Assembly (NCBI GenBank): GCA_029555885.1
Contig: JAKPQT010000503.1
Span: 1 to 10,813, forward strand
Source of the DNA: Chloroflexota bacterium
GTDB lineage: Bacteria; Chloroflexota; Anaerolineae; CG2-30-64-16
Reading direction: 5' to 3'
DNA length: 10,813 bases
Shown here: piece by piece, positions 1 to 6,571 of the stretch
Numbering within the stretch: position 1 is the stretch's first letter
Layout of the letters: the number at the start of each line of letters is the position of its first letter
Notes under the pieces: model-generated
Told to the model about the DNA's origin: nothing
The model's database searches: none
Seen by the model: only the letters and a program-made list of their open reading frames with translations
Translations under genes and position numbers: made by a program

Positions 1-1242
1 CAGCGCGGGACCTGGGCTGGAGTCAGCGACATTCCCGACGCGGACCTGTGGGCGCACCACAATCGGGCCAAGGCGCAGATGCTCGCCCTCGTGCGCGAGC
101 GACTGGCAGTCCAATTGATGGAAGTTCACGCTGCGCCGGCAGAGGTCAACGCGGGCGCCCGCGCACTCGATCCGCGTGCCCTGACCATCGGCTTCGCCCG
201 CCGCTTTGCGACGTACAAGCGGGCCACGCTCTTGTTCCAGGACCAGGAACGGCTCAAGCGGCTGCTCAACAATCCGGATCGCCCCGTGCAACTGATCTTT
301 TCGGGCAAGGCCCATCCCGCGGACGAGCCGGGCAAGGCCTTCATCCAGGCCATCTATCAGATGAGCCGCAAGCCGGGCTTTGCGGGCAAGATCGTGTTCG
401 TGGAAGATTACGATGCCAATATCGCACGTCATTTGGTGTCCGGCGTGGATGTGTGGCTCAACAACCCGCGGCGGCCCCTGGAAGCCAGCGGCACCAGCGG
501 CCAGAAGGCCGGGCTGAACGGCATCCCGAATTTCAGCGTCCTCGACGGCTGGTGGAGCGAAGGCTATGACGGCACGAACGGCTGGGCCATCGGTGCAGAG
601 CGGCAGTATCCCAACGAGGCCGCGCAGGACGAGGCCGATGTCCTCTCCCTGTACGCGATCCTGGAGGACGAGATTGTGCCGTTGTACTATCAGCGCGACG
701 AGAACGGCATCCCGCGCGGCTGGATCGCGAAGATGCGCGCCTCCATCCAGACGGTCGCGCCGGACTACAGCCTGGATCGGATGTTGAAGGACTACGTGAA
801 CAAGTTCTACATACCGGCGGGCTATCTCGGCGCCATCGTGCGCGCGGACGACTTTGCCGGTGTGCACGAACTGACGGACTGGGAGCAGCGGGTGCGCGCG
901 GGCTGGCCGCAGGTCAGCGTGACCGCCTCCGGTCCGGAACGCGGGGAGATGACCGTGACGCGGCCGCTGCACGTGCGCGCAGCCGTCCGGCCCGGCCCGC
1001 TGACGCCGGATGACCTGGCCGTGGAGCTGGTCTACGGCCACGAGCAGGACGGCCAGATGGCCGACGCGACCGCGCTGGCCATGGAGCGGGTGGATGACCC
1101 GGCGGGTCCGGCGGGCGTGCTGACCTATGAGGCCGAGTTCCATACGGCGGAGAGCGGCAAGTTCACCTATGGCGTGCGGGTGCGTCCCAGCCACGCCAAC
1201 CTGCCCAACCCGTTTGTCCTGGGCCTCGTCCGCTGGGCGTAG
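1..1242 (+). CDS. glgP: Alpha-glucan (glycogen/maltodextrin) phosphorylase, GT35, 5'-truncated by window edge
   Basis: The frame is open from base 1 (QRGTWAGVSDIPDADLW...) to TAG at 1240-1242, so this is the C-terminal 413 residues of a gene that starts upstream. Family knowledge: GT35 enzymes use pyridoxal phosphate to release glucose-1-phosphate from the non-reducing ends of cytoplasmic alpha-1,4-glucans. Visible signatures are FARRFATYKRA (window residues about 65-75), IFSGKAHPADEPGKA, the VEDYDANIARHLVSGVDVW segment, and EASGTSGQKAGLNG, in which the lysine at codon 505-507 is the expected PLP Schiff-base residue. WWSEGYDGTNGWAIG follows. The remaining C-terminal part (W..RVRAGWPQVSV to GLVRWA) matches the beta-rich tail usual for the short GlgP subfamily (TIGR02094-like) rather than the longer rabbit/E. 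coli MalP type. No odd residues are seen. The 3' side is followed by an inverted repeat that may end the transcript. Confidence 0.93.
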   Translation, partial: QRGTWAGVSDIPDADLWAHHNRAKAQMLALVRERLAVQLMEVHAAPAEVNAGARALDPRALTIGFARRFATYKRATLLFQDQERLKRLLNNPDRPVQLIFSGKAHPADEPGKAFIQAIYQMSRKPGFAGKIVFVEDYDANIARHLVSGVDVWLNNPRRPLEASGTSGQKAGLNGIPNFSVLDGWWSEGYDGTNGWAIGAERQYPNEAAQDEADVLSLYAILEDEIVPLYYQRDENGIPRGWIAKMRASIQTVAPDYSLDRMLKDYVNKFYIPAGYLGAIVRADDFAGVHELTDWEQRVRAGWPQVSVTASGPERGEMTVTRPLHVRAAVRPGPLTPDDLAVELVYGHEQDGQMADATALAMERVDDPAGPAGVLTYEAEFHTAESGKFTYGVRVRPSHANLPNPFVLGLVRWA

Positions 1243-1246
1243 ACGG

Positions 1247-1340
1247 GTTACAGGTTTCGAGGTTACAGGTTACAGGTTTGCCCTTCAACTACCTTGCTGG
1301 CCACACCAAACCTGCAACCTGTAACTTGTAAACCTGTAAC
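1247..1340. repeat. 33-bp imperfect inverted repeat made of GTTACAG-type short tandem units
   Basis: The left arm is 1247-1279 and the right arm 1308-1340, with a 28-nt loop. By eye 29 of 33 positions are complementary. Each arm contains repeated GTTACAGGTT units with a period near 7. The arms fill almost the whole gap between the phosphorylase stop and the start of the kelch gene. RNA from either strand could fold into a long hairpin. There is no trailing T-run after 1340, so a canonical intrinsic terminator is not clear. It may be a dispersed short tandem repeat. Confidence 0.85.
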
Positions 1341-1349
1341 TTGAAAACC

Positions 1350-2717
1350 ATGACGACTCAAACCGACCTCGGCCAACTGAGCGATCGCGAGCTGGAGGTG
1401 CTCAAGCTCGTCGCGACGGGCGCCACCAACCAGCAGATTGCGCGCGCGCTCGCCATCAGCCCCAATACTGTCAAGGTTCATCTCCGCAACATCTTCGAGA
1501 AGCTGGGCGTTCAGTCGCGGACGGAGGCCACGATGGAGGCCGTGCGCCGTGGCTGGGTGCCTGTCAGCAGCGCCGTCTTGGGTGAGGCGGCTACGACGCC
1601 CGCCCCGGAAGCTGTCCCGCCCGCGATCCCGCTGGCCGAAGCGCCTGCGCGGCCCGCGCTCACGCCGTGGCACCGGGCCTACTTCATCCTCGCGCTTGTT
1701 GTGGTGATCGTGGCGGCGCTCGCGCCGGTCTGGTGGCAGGGGACAACGCGCGCAGCACCGAGTACGCCGTTCTCCGACCGCGGCCAGCCGCAGGCGGATC
1801 GCGCGCCGCGCGTCGATGTCGCGCGCTGGAGTGCCGTCGCCGCGCTGCCCACCGCGCGCAGCCGCCTGGCCGTCGTGGCCGCAGAGGGCAAGATCTACGC
1901 CATCGGCGGGGAGAATACCGCGGGCGTGACGGACGAGATGGCGGTCTACGACCCCGCCAGCAACGGCTGGCTCCCCGGCCCGCGCAAGCCGACCCCGGTT
2001 GCCAACGTCTCAGCGGTGACGCTGAACGGCCGTATCTACGTGCCCGGCGGCTCGACGGCCACCGGCGGGGTCACGAATGTGCTGGAAGTGTACGATGTGG
2101 CCGCGGGCGCCTGGCGCGCCGCCGCGCAACTGCCCCGGCCGGTCGCAGGCTATGCCCTGGCCGCGGTGGACGGCAAGGTGTACCTCTTCGGCGGCTGGGA
2201 CGGCCAGCAGTATCGCGCGGAGACGTACATCTATGATCCGGCGGGGGAGGCCTGGACCGAGGGCGTACCGCTGCCGGCGCCGCGTGCCTTTGCCGCGGCT
2301 GCGGCTCTGGACAAGCGGATCTTCGTGGCTGGCGGGTTTGATGGGCAGGCGGAGATGAGCGAAGTGCTGGCCTACAACACCGCAGCAGGACCGGCTGACG
2401 CAACGCCCTGGTCGCTGCACAGCCCGCTCAGCCAGCCGCGCGGCGGGCTGGGGTTGGCTGTCGTGGGCACGCGGCTCTACGCGGTCGGCGGGGGCTGGCA
2501 GTCGAACCTGGCCTACAGCGAGCAGTACGACTCGCGGCTCGACGCCTGGTCGAAGTTCGGCACGCCCATCGTGGGCCACTGGCGCAACCTGGGTCTGGCG
2601 GCCTGGGATGGCCGGCTCTATGCCGTCGGCGGTTGGAGCGGGGCATACCTGGACACCCACGAGCAGTACCAGGCGCTCCTCCGCCAACTGCTGCCCATCG
2701 GCGGGAGCAGCCGGTGA
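1350..2717 (+). CDS. Membrane-anchored LuxR-type HTH protein with extracytoplasmic kelch propeller
   Basis: The protein is 455 residues from ATG 1350. An in-frame TTG at 1341 would add three residues. Neither start has a clear Shine-Dalgarno, because the upstream bases are the inverted repeat. Residues about 7-70 form a complete LuxR/GerE-type helix-turn-helix (LSDRELEVLKLVATGATNQQIA, then SPNTVKVHLRNIFEKLGVQSR). A Pro/Ala-rich linker (about 75-105) follows, then one transmembrane helix (about 110-129, YFILALVVVIVAALAPVWW). From about 160 to 440 there are six kelch-like repeats, each with a hydrophobic stretch ending in YxxGG (IYAIGG, IYVPGG, VYLFGG, IFVAGG, LYAVGG, LYAVGG) and a following W. 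A six-bladed beta-propeller outside the membrane is the natural reading. Inference: a one-component, membrane-tethered regulator that senses an extracytoplasmic ligand. The target is unknown. The TGA stop lies within the first octamer unit of the array at 2713. Confidence 0.88.
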   Translation: MTTQTDLGQLSDRELEVLKLVATGATNQQIARALAISPNTVKVHLRNIFEKLGVQSRTEATMEAVRRGWVPVSSAVLGEAATTPAPEAVPPAIPLAEAPARPALTPWHRAYFILALVVVIVAALAPVWWQGTTRAAPSTPFSDRGQPQADRAPRVDVARWSAVAALPTARSRLAVVAAEGKIYAIGGENTAGVTDEMAVYDPASNGWLPGPRKPTPVANVSAVTLNGRIYVPGGSTATGGVTNVLEVYDVAAGAWRAAAQLPRPVAGYALAAVDGKVYLFGGWDGQQYRAETYIYDPAGEAWTEGVPLPAPRAFAAAAALDKRIFVAGGFDGQAEMSEVLAYNTAAGPADATPWSLHSPLSQPRGGLGLAVVGTRLYAVGGGWQSNLAYSEQYDSRLDAWSKFGTPIVGHWRNLGLAAWDGRLYAVGGWSGAYLDTHEQYQALLRQLLPIGGSSR

Positions 2718-2776
2718 CGGGGTGACGGGGCGACATGGTGACACGGCGAAGAGGTGACAAGGTGACGGGGTGAGTC
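2713..2776 (+). repeat. GGTGACNN octamer array A1 (8 units, + orientation)
   Basis: Eight consecutive 8-bp units in strict register: ggtgacgg x2, ggcgacat, ggtgacac, ggcgaaga, ggtgacaa, ggtgacgg, ggtgagtc. The first unit contains the TGA stop of the kelch gene. The last overlaps by two bases the stop codon of the minus-strand four-helix-bundle gene. Bases 2755-2773 (TGACAAGGTGACGGGGTGA) are perfectly complementary to 3209-3227 in array A2. There are no unique spacers, so this is not a CRISPR array. Confidence 0.95.
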
Positions 2777-3170
2777 ATCGCTGGCTGGGCGGCTGGATGG
2801 TCCATTGGTCTCGATGGTTGATCATTCCTACAATGGTACGGATGATGGCATCGTATTCTGTGTCAAGAGCCGCGCCGTAGTCTTCCCGTAGGTATCCACA
2901 CTTGGCCGCAAACTTCAGCCAGACCTGCGTCTCTGCCGCTTCACCCTCGGCGTCTGATAGCTTGCTCACAAAGGCGGCTTCGTAGCGGCGTTTCCGCCAT
3001 GCTTCTGCCATGTTGGCGCAAACAGAACGCGATGACCGGCGGATTTGGTCGGTCAGGGAGTAGGTTTCCTCCCGCGGGAACCCGCGTGATAACTCGAAAA
3101 TGCGTGCGGCGGCGTCAAAGGCGCGCCGGTACACTTCCAGGTCATCGTGGGTAACGATTTTGCCAAGCAA
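2775..3170 (-). CDS. Four-helix-bundle protein, S23 / 23S rRNA intervening-sequence protein family
   Basis: The protein is 131 residues, a usual length for this family (TIGR02436/PF05635-like). Recognisable features are an N-terminal DLEVYRRAFDAAARIFELSRGFPREETYSLTDQIRRSSRSVCANMAEAW block (residues 10-58), a K/R-rich turn (RKRRYEAAFVSKLSDAEGE), and LKFAAKCGYL (85-94), the helix 3/4 signature. The start chosen is TTG at 3170, preceded by a full Shine-Dalgarno AAGGAGGT at minus-strand 3186-3179, eight bases upstream. No ATG occurs near the N-terminus. Family knowledge: relatives are encoded inside 23S rRNA intervening sequences of Leptospira and Coxiella, and Avd of diversity-generating retroelements shares the fold. 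The biochemical role of stand-alone copies is unknown. The gene is bracketed by inverted octamer arrays and lies 57 bp downstream of the recombinase-like gene on the same strand, so co-transcription is possible. Confidence 0.93.
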   Translation of the reverse strand: MLGKIVTHDDLEVYRRAFDAAARIFELSRGFPREETYSLTDQIRRSSRSVCANMAEAWRKRRYEAAFVSKLSDAEGEAAETQVWLKFAAKCGYLREDYGAALDTEYDAIIRTIVGMINHRDQWTIQPPSQR

Positions 3171-3178
3171 GCGAGTTT

Positions 3179-3186
3179 ACCTCCTT
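3179..3186 (-). promoter_or_regulatory. Shine-Dalgarno of the four-helix-bundle gene, at the edge of octamer array A2
   Basis: The minus strand reads AAGGAGGT, then eight bases, then TTG at 3170. This strong ribosome-binding site decides the TTG start. It overlaps the degenerate terminal octamer unit (minus-strand ggtaagga, 3189-3182), so the repeat and the translation signal are physically fused. Confidence 0.8.
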
Positions 3187-3229
3187 ACCTTGTCACCTTG
3201 TCACCCCGTCACCCCGTCACCTTGTCATC
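3182..3229 (-). repeat. GGTGACNN octamer array A2 (6 units, - orientation)
   Basis: On the minus strand the units from 3229 down are gatgacaa, ggtgacgg, ggtgacgg, ggtgacaa, ggtgacaa, ggtaagga, in strict 8-bp register. It is inverted relative to array A1 at 2713-2776; the two share a 19-bp perfect inverted repeat (2755-2773 with 3209-3227). The array overlaps the tandem TGA TGA stop (3230-3225) of the recombinase-like gene. Confidence 0.95.
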
Positions 3230-4196
3230 AAAGAGCCGGCCGCGCCAGCTTCTGAATCTTCGGCAGCGTCTCGCGCCAGGTAATCAGCGACAGGCCGAGC
3301 TTCTGGCGGAGCTGGTCGGCAGGCATCCCGTTGCGGTAGTCGCGCACCGCGCATGTCCAGCGAAGCTGCTCGAACGACACCCCGCCCTTGATCTCCGCCA
3401 GCGTCGCGGCTTCCTCCAGCACATATTCCAGGTTACGCGCCGTACACTCGAACAGGTACTCCTTTGGCTGATACTCCCGCAGATATTGCCGGTAGACGGC
3501 GGTAAAAGTAGGGCCGAGCGCCAGCTTGCGCTCCTTGAGCGTCTTGCGCGGGTCCAGGTAACGCACGTAGAGCACGGGGGCCTGGGTGTTGGACAGGTCG
3601 ATGTGCTCCAGTTTGATCTCCATGCACTCGCCCTTTTTGATGCCCGTCTGGAGCAGCAGGGTTATCAGCAGATAGGGCCGGGAATCGGGCTTGGCGGCCC
3701 ACAGCAGGTCGCGTGTGACCCGCAGCAGGTCGTTGATCTGGCTGTCGTAAAGCAGTTCGGGCAGGGGGGTGGTCGGGTGCTCGTGAATCAAGGGCGCCGC
3801 GGGATCTGTCCGGATCACCTCGCCCTGGGCCAGCCAGCCAAAGAACACCTTGAGCGTCGTCAGCCGCCGCGCATAGGACTTCGGGCTGCACGGCACCCCG
3901 CGGTCCGAACGCATCCAGACGAGGAACTGTTCCAGGTCCGCCTGGCTGATGGAGCCGACCGGCTTGTTGGCAGCCATGTACTTGGTCAGCAGCCGCAGGT
4001 CTGCCTGGAAGGCCTTGACCGTATTGTCCGAGAACCCCTGGCGCACCATGTGGCCGTGAAACGCCGACATCGCCGCAGCCAGCGACGATTGGGCGGTGAG
4101 CTCAACCGGCACAGAGGCGACGGGCCGCGTCATCTCGCCGGCTGTACCGCGTCCGCGTTGGCCGTCCGCAAAGAGATCGAGCTGCTCGTCAGTCAT
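3228..4196 (-). CDS. Tyrosine-recombinase-fold protein with degenerate catalytic site
   Basis: The protein is 322 residues from ATG 4196, with Shine-Dalgarno GGAGGA seven bases upstream. Residues about 38-125 resemble the SAM-like N-terminal core-binding domain of XerC/XerD integrases (LAAAMSAFHGHMVRQGFSDNTVKAFQADLRLL... YARRLTTLKVFFGWLAQ). Residues about 150-315 match the catalytic domain fold. A gap-free comparison from memory with E. coli XerD motifs shows changes at key sites: box I arginine is K187 (LLQTGIKKGE), the HxxR histidine is E276 (EQLRW, with R279 kept), the LGH histidine is L302 (LGL), and the nucleophilic tyrosine is L311. A lysine in the beta-hairpin (DPRKTLKERKLALG) remains. 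The frame is intact, so it is unlikely to be a decaying pseudogene. Inference: a DNA-binding protein that no longer cleaves DNA, acting perhaps as a regulator or structural partner. Partner and target are unknown. Confidence 0.85.
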   Translation of the reverse strand: MTDEQLDLFADGQRGRGTAGEMTRPVASVPVELTAQSSLAAAMSAFHGHMVRQGFSDNTVKAFQADLRLLTKYMAANKPVGSISQADLEQFLVWMRSDRGVPCSPKSYARRLTTLKVFFGWLAQGEVIRTDPAAPLIHEHPTTPLPELLYDSQINDLLRVTRDLLWAAKPDSRPYLLITLLLQTGIKKGECMEIKLEHIDLSNTQAPVLYVRYLDPRKTLKERKLALGPTFTAVYRQYLREYQPKEYLFECTARNLEYVLEEAATLAEIKGGVSFEQLRWTCAVRDYRNGMPADQLRQKLGLSLITWRETLPKIQKLARPAL

Positions 4197-4245
4197 GGAA
4201 CTATCCTCCGTGGGCCTGCATCGGGCCGGCTTCGTATAGTAGATA

Positions 4246-4279
4246 AATATAGATTATCAGCAGACGCACGCTTTGTCAA
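4246..4279 (-). promoter_or_regulatory. Candidate promoter of the recombinase-like gene
   Basis: The minus strand carries a perfect -35 TTGACA at 4279-4274. Downstream A/T-rich bases include GATAAT (4258-4253, 15-bp spacer), TAATCT (4256-4251, 17-bp spacer) and TATATT (4251-4246, 22-bp spacer). Which -10 is used cannot be decided by eye. The region sits between divergent genes and is the most A/T-rich stretch nearby. Confidence 0.5.
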
Positions 4280-4286
4280 ACGGCCC

Positions 4287-4315
4287 TTGTCGGTCTACGT
4301 CTTTTGTGCCATAAT
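4287..4315 (+). promoter_or_regulatory. Candidate sigma-70 promoter of the aldolase gene
   Basis: TTGTCG at 4287-4292, a 17-bp spacer, then CATAAT at 4310-4315. A start of transcription near 4322 would give a leader of about 29 bases containing the Shine-Dalgarno AGGAGG (4339-4344), six bases before ATG 4351. The promoter is divergent from, and nearly abuts, the minus-strand promoter candidate at 4246-4279. Confidence 0.6.
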
Positions 4316-4350
4316 GACCGCGTACCTTAACTCGCGTCAGGAGGCGTCAA

Positions 4351-5427
<1,077 letters not shown>

Positions 5428-5428
5428 C

Positions 5429-5456
5429 GATTGCGGATTGAAGATTGAAGATTATA
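5429..5456 (+). repeat. GATTGAA heptamer short tandem repeat (4 units)
   Basis: Four successive 7-bp units (gattgcg, gattgaa, gattgaa, gattata) begin two bases after the aldolase TGA. The period and sequence differ from the GGTGACNN octamers and the GTTACAG units, so this is a third short-repeat family at a gene 3' end in the same window. Confidence 0.85.
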
Positions 5457-5484
5457 GCGGCATCCTGAGCGGGTGGACGGCGCA

Positions 5485-5970
5485 ATGCTGACGACGGCGC
5501 ATGGTCAGTCGAAGGATGCGGGACGCCAGCGTAACGCTGTGCGCCTCGCCCGCCTGCTCATCGCGATCGTCCTGGCGTGGAACGTGCAGTGCGCGCTGGC
5601 GTTCATCATCGCGCCGGACGCATACGCGCCGGGGTTCGAGCTGGCCGGCGCGCCGGGCAGCGCGGCCGTCCGGGGGATGGGCGTGCTGTTCCTTATGTGG
5701 AACGTGCCTTACGTCGTCGCGGTCAGCCATCCGCTGCGGCGCCACGTCTCGTTATACGAAGCTCTCGCCATGCAGACCATCGGCCTGCTGGGCGAGAGCT
5801 TCATCTATCTGGCGCTGCCTGCTGTGCATGCAGTTACCCGCGGCAGCATCGCCCGTTTCATCGCGTTCGACGGGGCAGGAGTGGTGCTGCTTGCCCTGGC
5901 CGTCGTGCTGGTGCGCCGAGTGCTCACGCAAGGGCGCAAAGAACGCCAAGATATCGTTAGCGCCAACTAG
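5485..5970 (+). CDS. Hypothetical four-TM integral membrane protein
   Basis: The protein is 161 residues from ATG 5485. A GTG at 5473 would add four. Neither start has a strong ribosome-binding site. Four hydrophobic segments are visible, numbered from the GTG: about 26-47 (ARLLIAIVLAWNVQCALAFI), 66-86 (VRGMGVLFLMWNVPYVVAV), 96-119 (ALAMQTIGLLGESFIYLALP) and 129-148 (GAGVVLLALAVVLV). Short basic loops and a basic C-terminal tail (RRVLTQGRKERQ) suggest a cytoplasmic C-terminus. I do not recognise a named family, and no catalytic motif is evident. The two WNV motifs (about residues 36 and 76) at the ends of helices 1 and 2 are a curious internal similarity. The gene may be transcribed with the aldolase, 57 bases downstream. 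Its 3' end (5926-5950) is made of CGCAAAG-like short repeats, so the last residues may be repeat-derived. Confidence 0.72.
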   Translation: MLTTAHGQSKDAGRQRNAVRLARLLIAIVLAWNVQCALAFIIAPDAYAPGFELAGAPGSAAVRGMGVLFLMWNVPYVVAVSHPLRRHVSLYEALAMQTIGLLGESFIYLALPAVHAVTRGSIARFIAFDGAGVVLLALAVVLVRRVLTQGRKERQDIVSAN

Positions 5971-6134
5971 CAGGGGTGGGAGCCATGCGGTTGTAGAGCC
6001 ACCTCACCCAGGGGCCCCCGGTCGCGCCAAATGGCCTATCTCCGACCCGCTGACCGGCGCTGCACGGCAGCCTCCGCCTCCGTTACACTCCACGCATCAG
6101 TGCCAGCTGAACCACCCCACTTCTGAGGTCAAGC
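5971..6134. other. Intergenic spacer without recognised gene
   Basis: These 164 bases hold no convincing gene. I see no clear -35/-10 pair for the next gene. TACACT near 6083 could be a -10 but lacks a matching -35. The Shine-Dalgarno-like GAGGT near 6125-6129 precedes ATG 6135 by about five bases. Confidence 0.5.
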
Positions 6135-6509
6135 ATGAAACTGTTTCTCGTGAGCCTGTTGGTTCTTCTCGCCATCGGCGGGATGACTGTGACGCCTGCC
6201 TTTGCGATGGACTCTTGTGACCACGAAATGGCGCACGACCCGACGATTGCGGGCCTGGCAATGCACGTCGAACACGCCTATGAGATGGGCCACATTGACA
6301 ACCCCGGCGTCCGGACCGCCTTGCTGGCGCTCCTCGATAACGCGAGTCGAGCAGCGGAAAAGGGCACAGTCGCACAACAGGTGCAGGCCCTGGAGACCTT
6401 CATCCAGTTCGTCGAAGCCCAGTCAGGCAAGCACATCGCGGCAGATTGCGCCGTTCATTTTGTGATGCATGCCAAGCATGTCATCATGGCTTTGCAAGGG
6501 GAAATGTAA
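6135..6509 (+). CDS. Small secreted FIMAH-domain-like protein
   Basis: The protein is 124 residues from ATG 6135, with GAGGT about five bases upstream. A classical signal peptide is visible: K2, a hydrophobic core (residues 3-17) and a PAFA cleavage site after residue 24. The mature part of about 100 residues is predicted helical: IAGLAMHVEHAYEMGHID, then VRTALLALLDNASRAAEKG, then QALETFIQFVEAQSGKHI, then ADCAVHFVMHAKHVIMAL. This order and the phrases resemble the FIMAH domain (PF22888), which usually sits at the C-terminus of large secreted enzymes; here it stands alone. Two cysteines (C28, C105) could form a disulfide. Nine histidines in about 100 mature residues suggest possible metal binding, which is inference only. 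No function is known. It converges on the ArsR gene, with a shared hairpin between them. Confidence 0.78.
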   Translation: MKLFLVSLLVLLAIGGMTVTPAFAMDSCDHEMAHDPTIAGLAMHVEHAYEMGHIDNPGVRTALLALLDNASRAAEKGTVAQQVQALETFIQFVEAQSGKHIAADCAVHFVMHAKHVIMALQGEM

Positions 6510-6523
6510 GCCGGCACGACGTG

Positions 6524-6563
6524 AAACCGCCTGCCAACCAGAGTGAAGGTTGGCAGGCGGTTT
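6524..6563. terminator. Bidirectional hairpin terminator between convergent genes
   Basis: A perfect 16-bp inverted repeat (AAACCGCCTGCCAACC at 6524-6539 and its complement at 6548-6563) encloses an 8-nt loop. The arms are flanked by A-rich and T-rich bases on both strands. It lies 14 bases after the FIMAH gene stop and 8 bases after the ArsR gene stop, so it probably ends transcription from both sides. The U-tract is short (TTT). Confidence 0.85.
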
Positions 6564-6571
6564 AGTGTGGC

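Noticed and set aside
2010..2744. 244-codon minus-strand open frame opposite the kelch gene
   Set aside because: The plus frame shows six regular kelch repeats; the minus frame is a compositional shadow.
2713..2776. CRISPR array or CRISPR-like leader
   Set aside because: Units are 8 bp, contiguous and without unique spacers. No cas gene is in the window.
3228..4196. Active phage or integron integrase with an attachment site
   Set aside because: The catalytic tyrosine and histidines are replaced, and there is no tRNA, att-like direct repeat or phage gene nearby.
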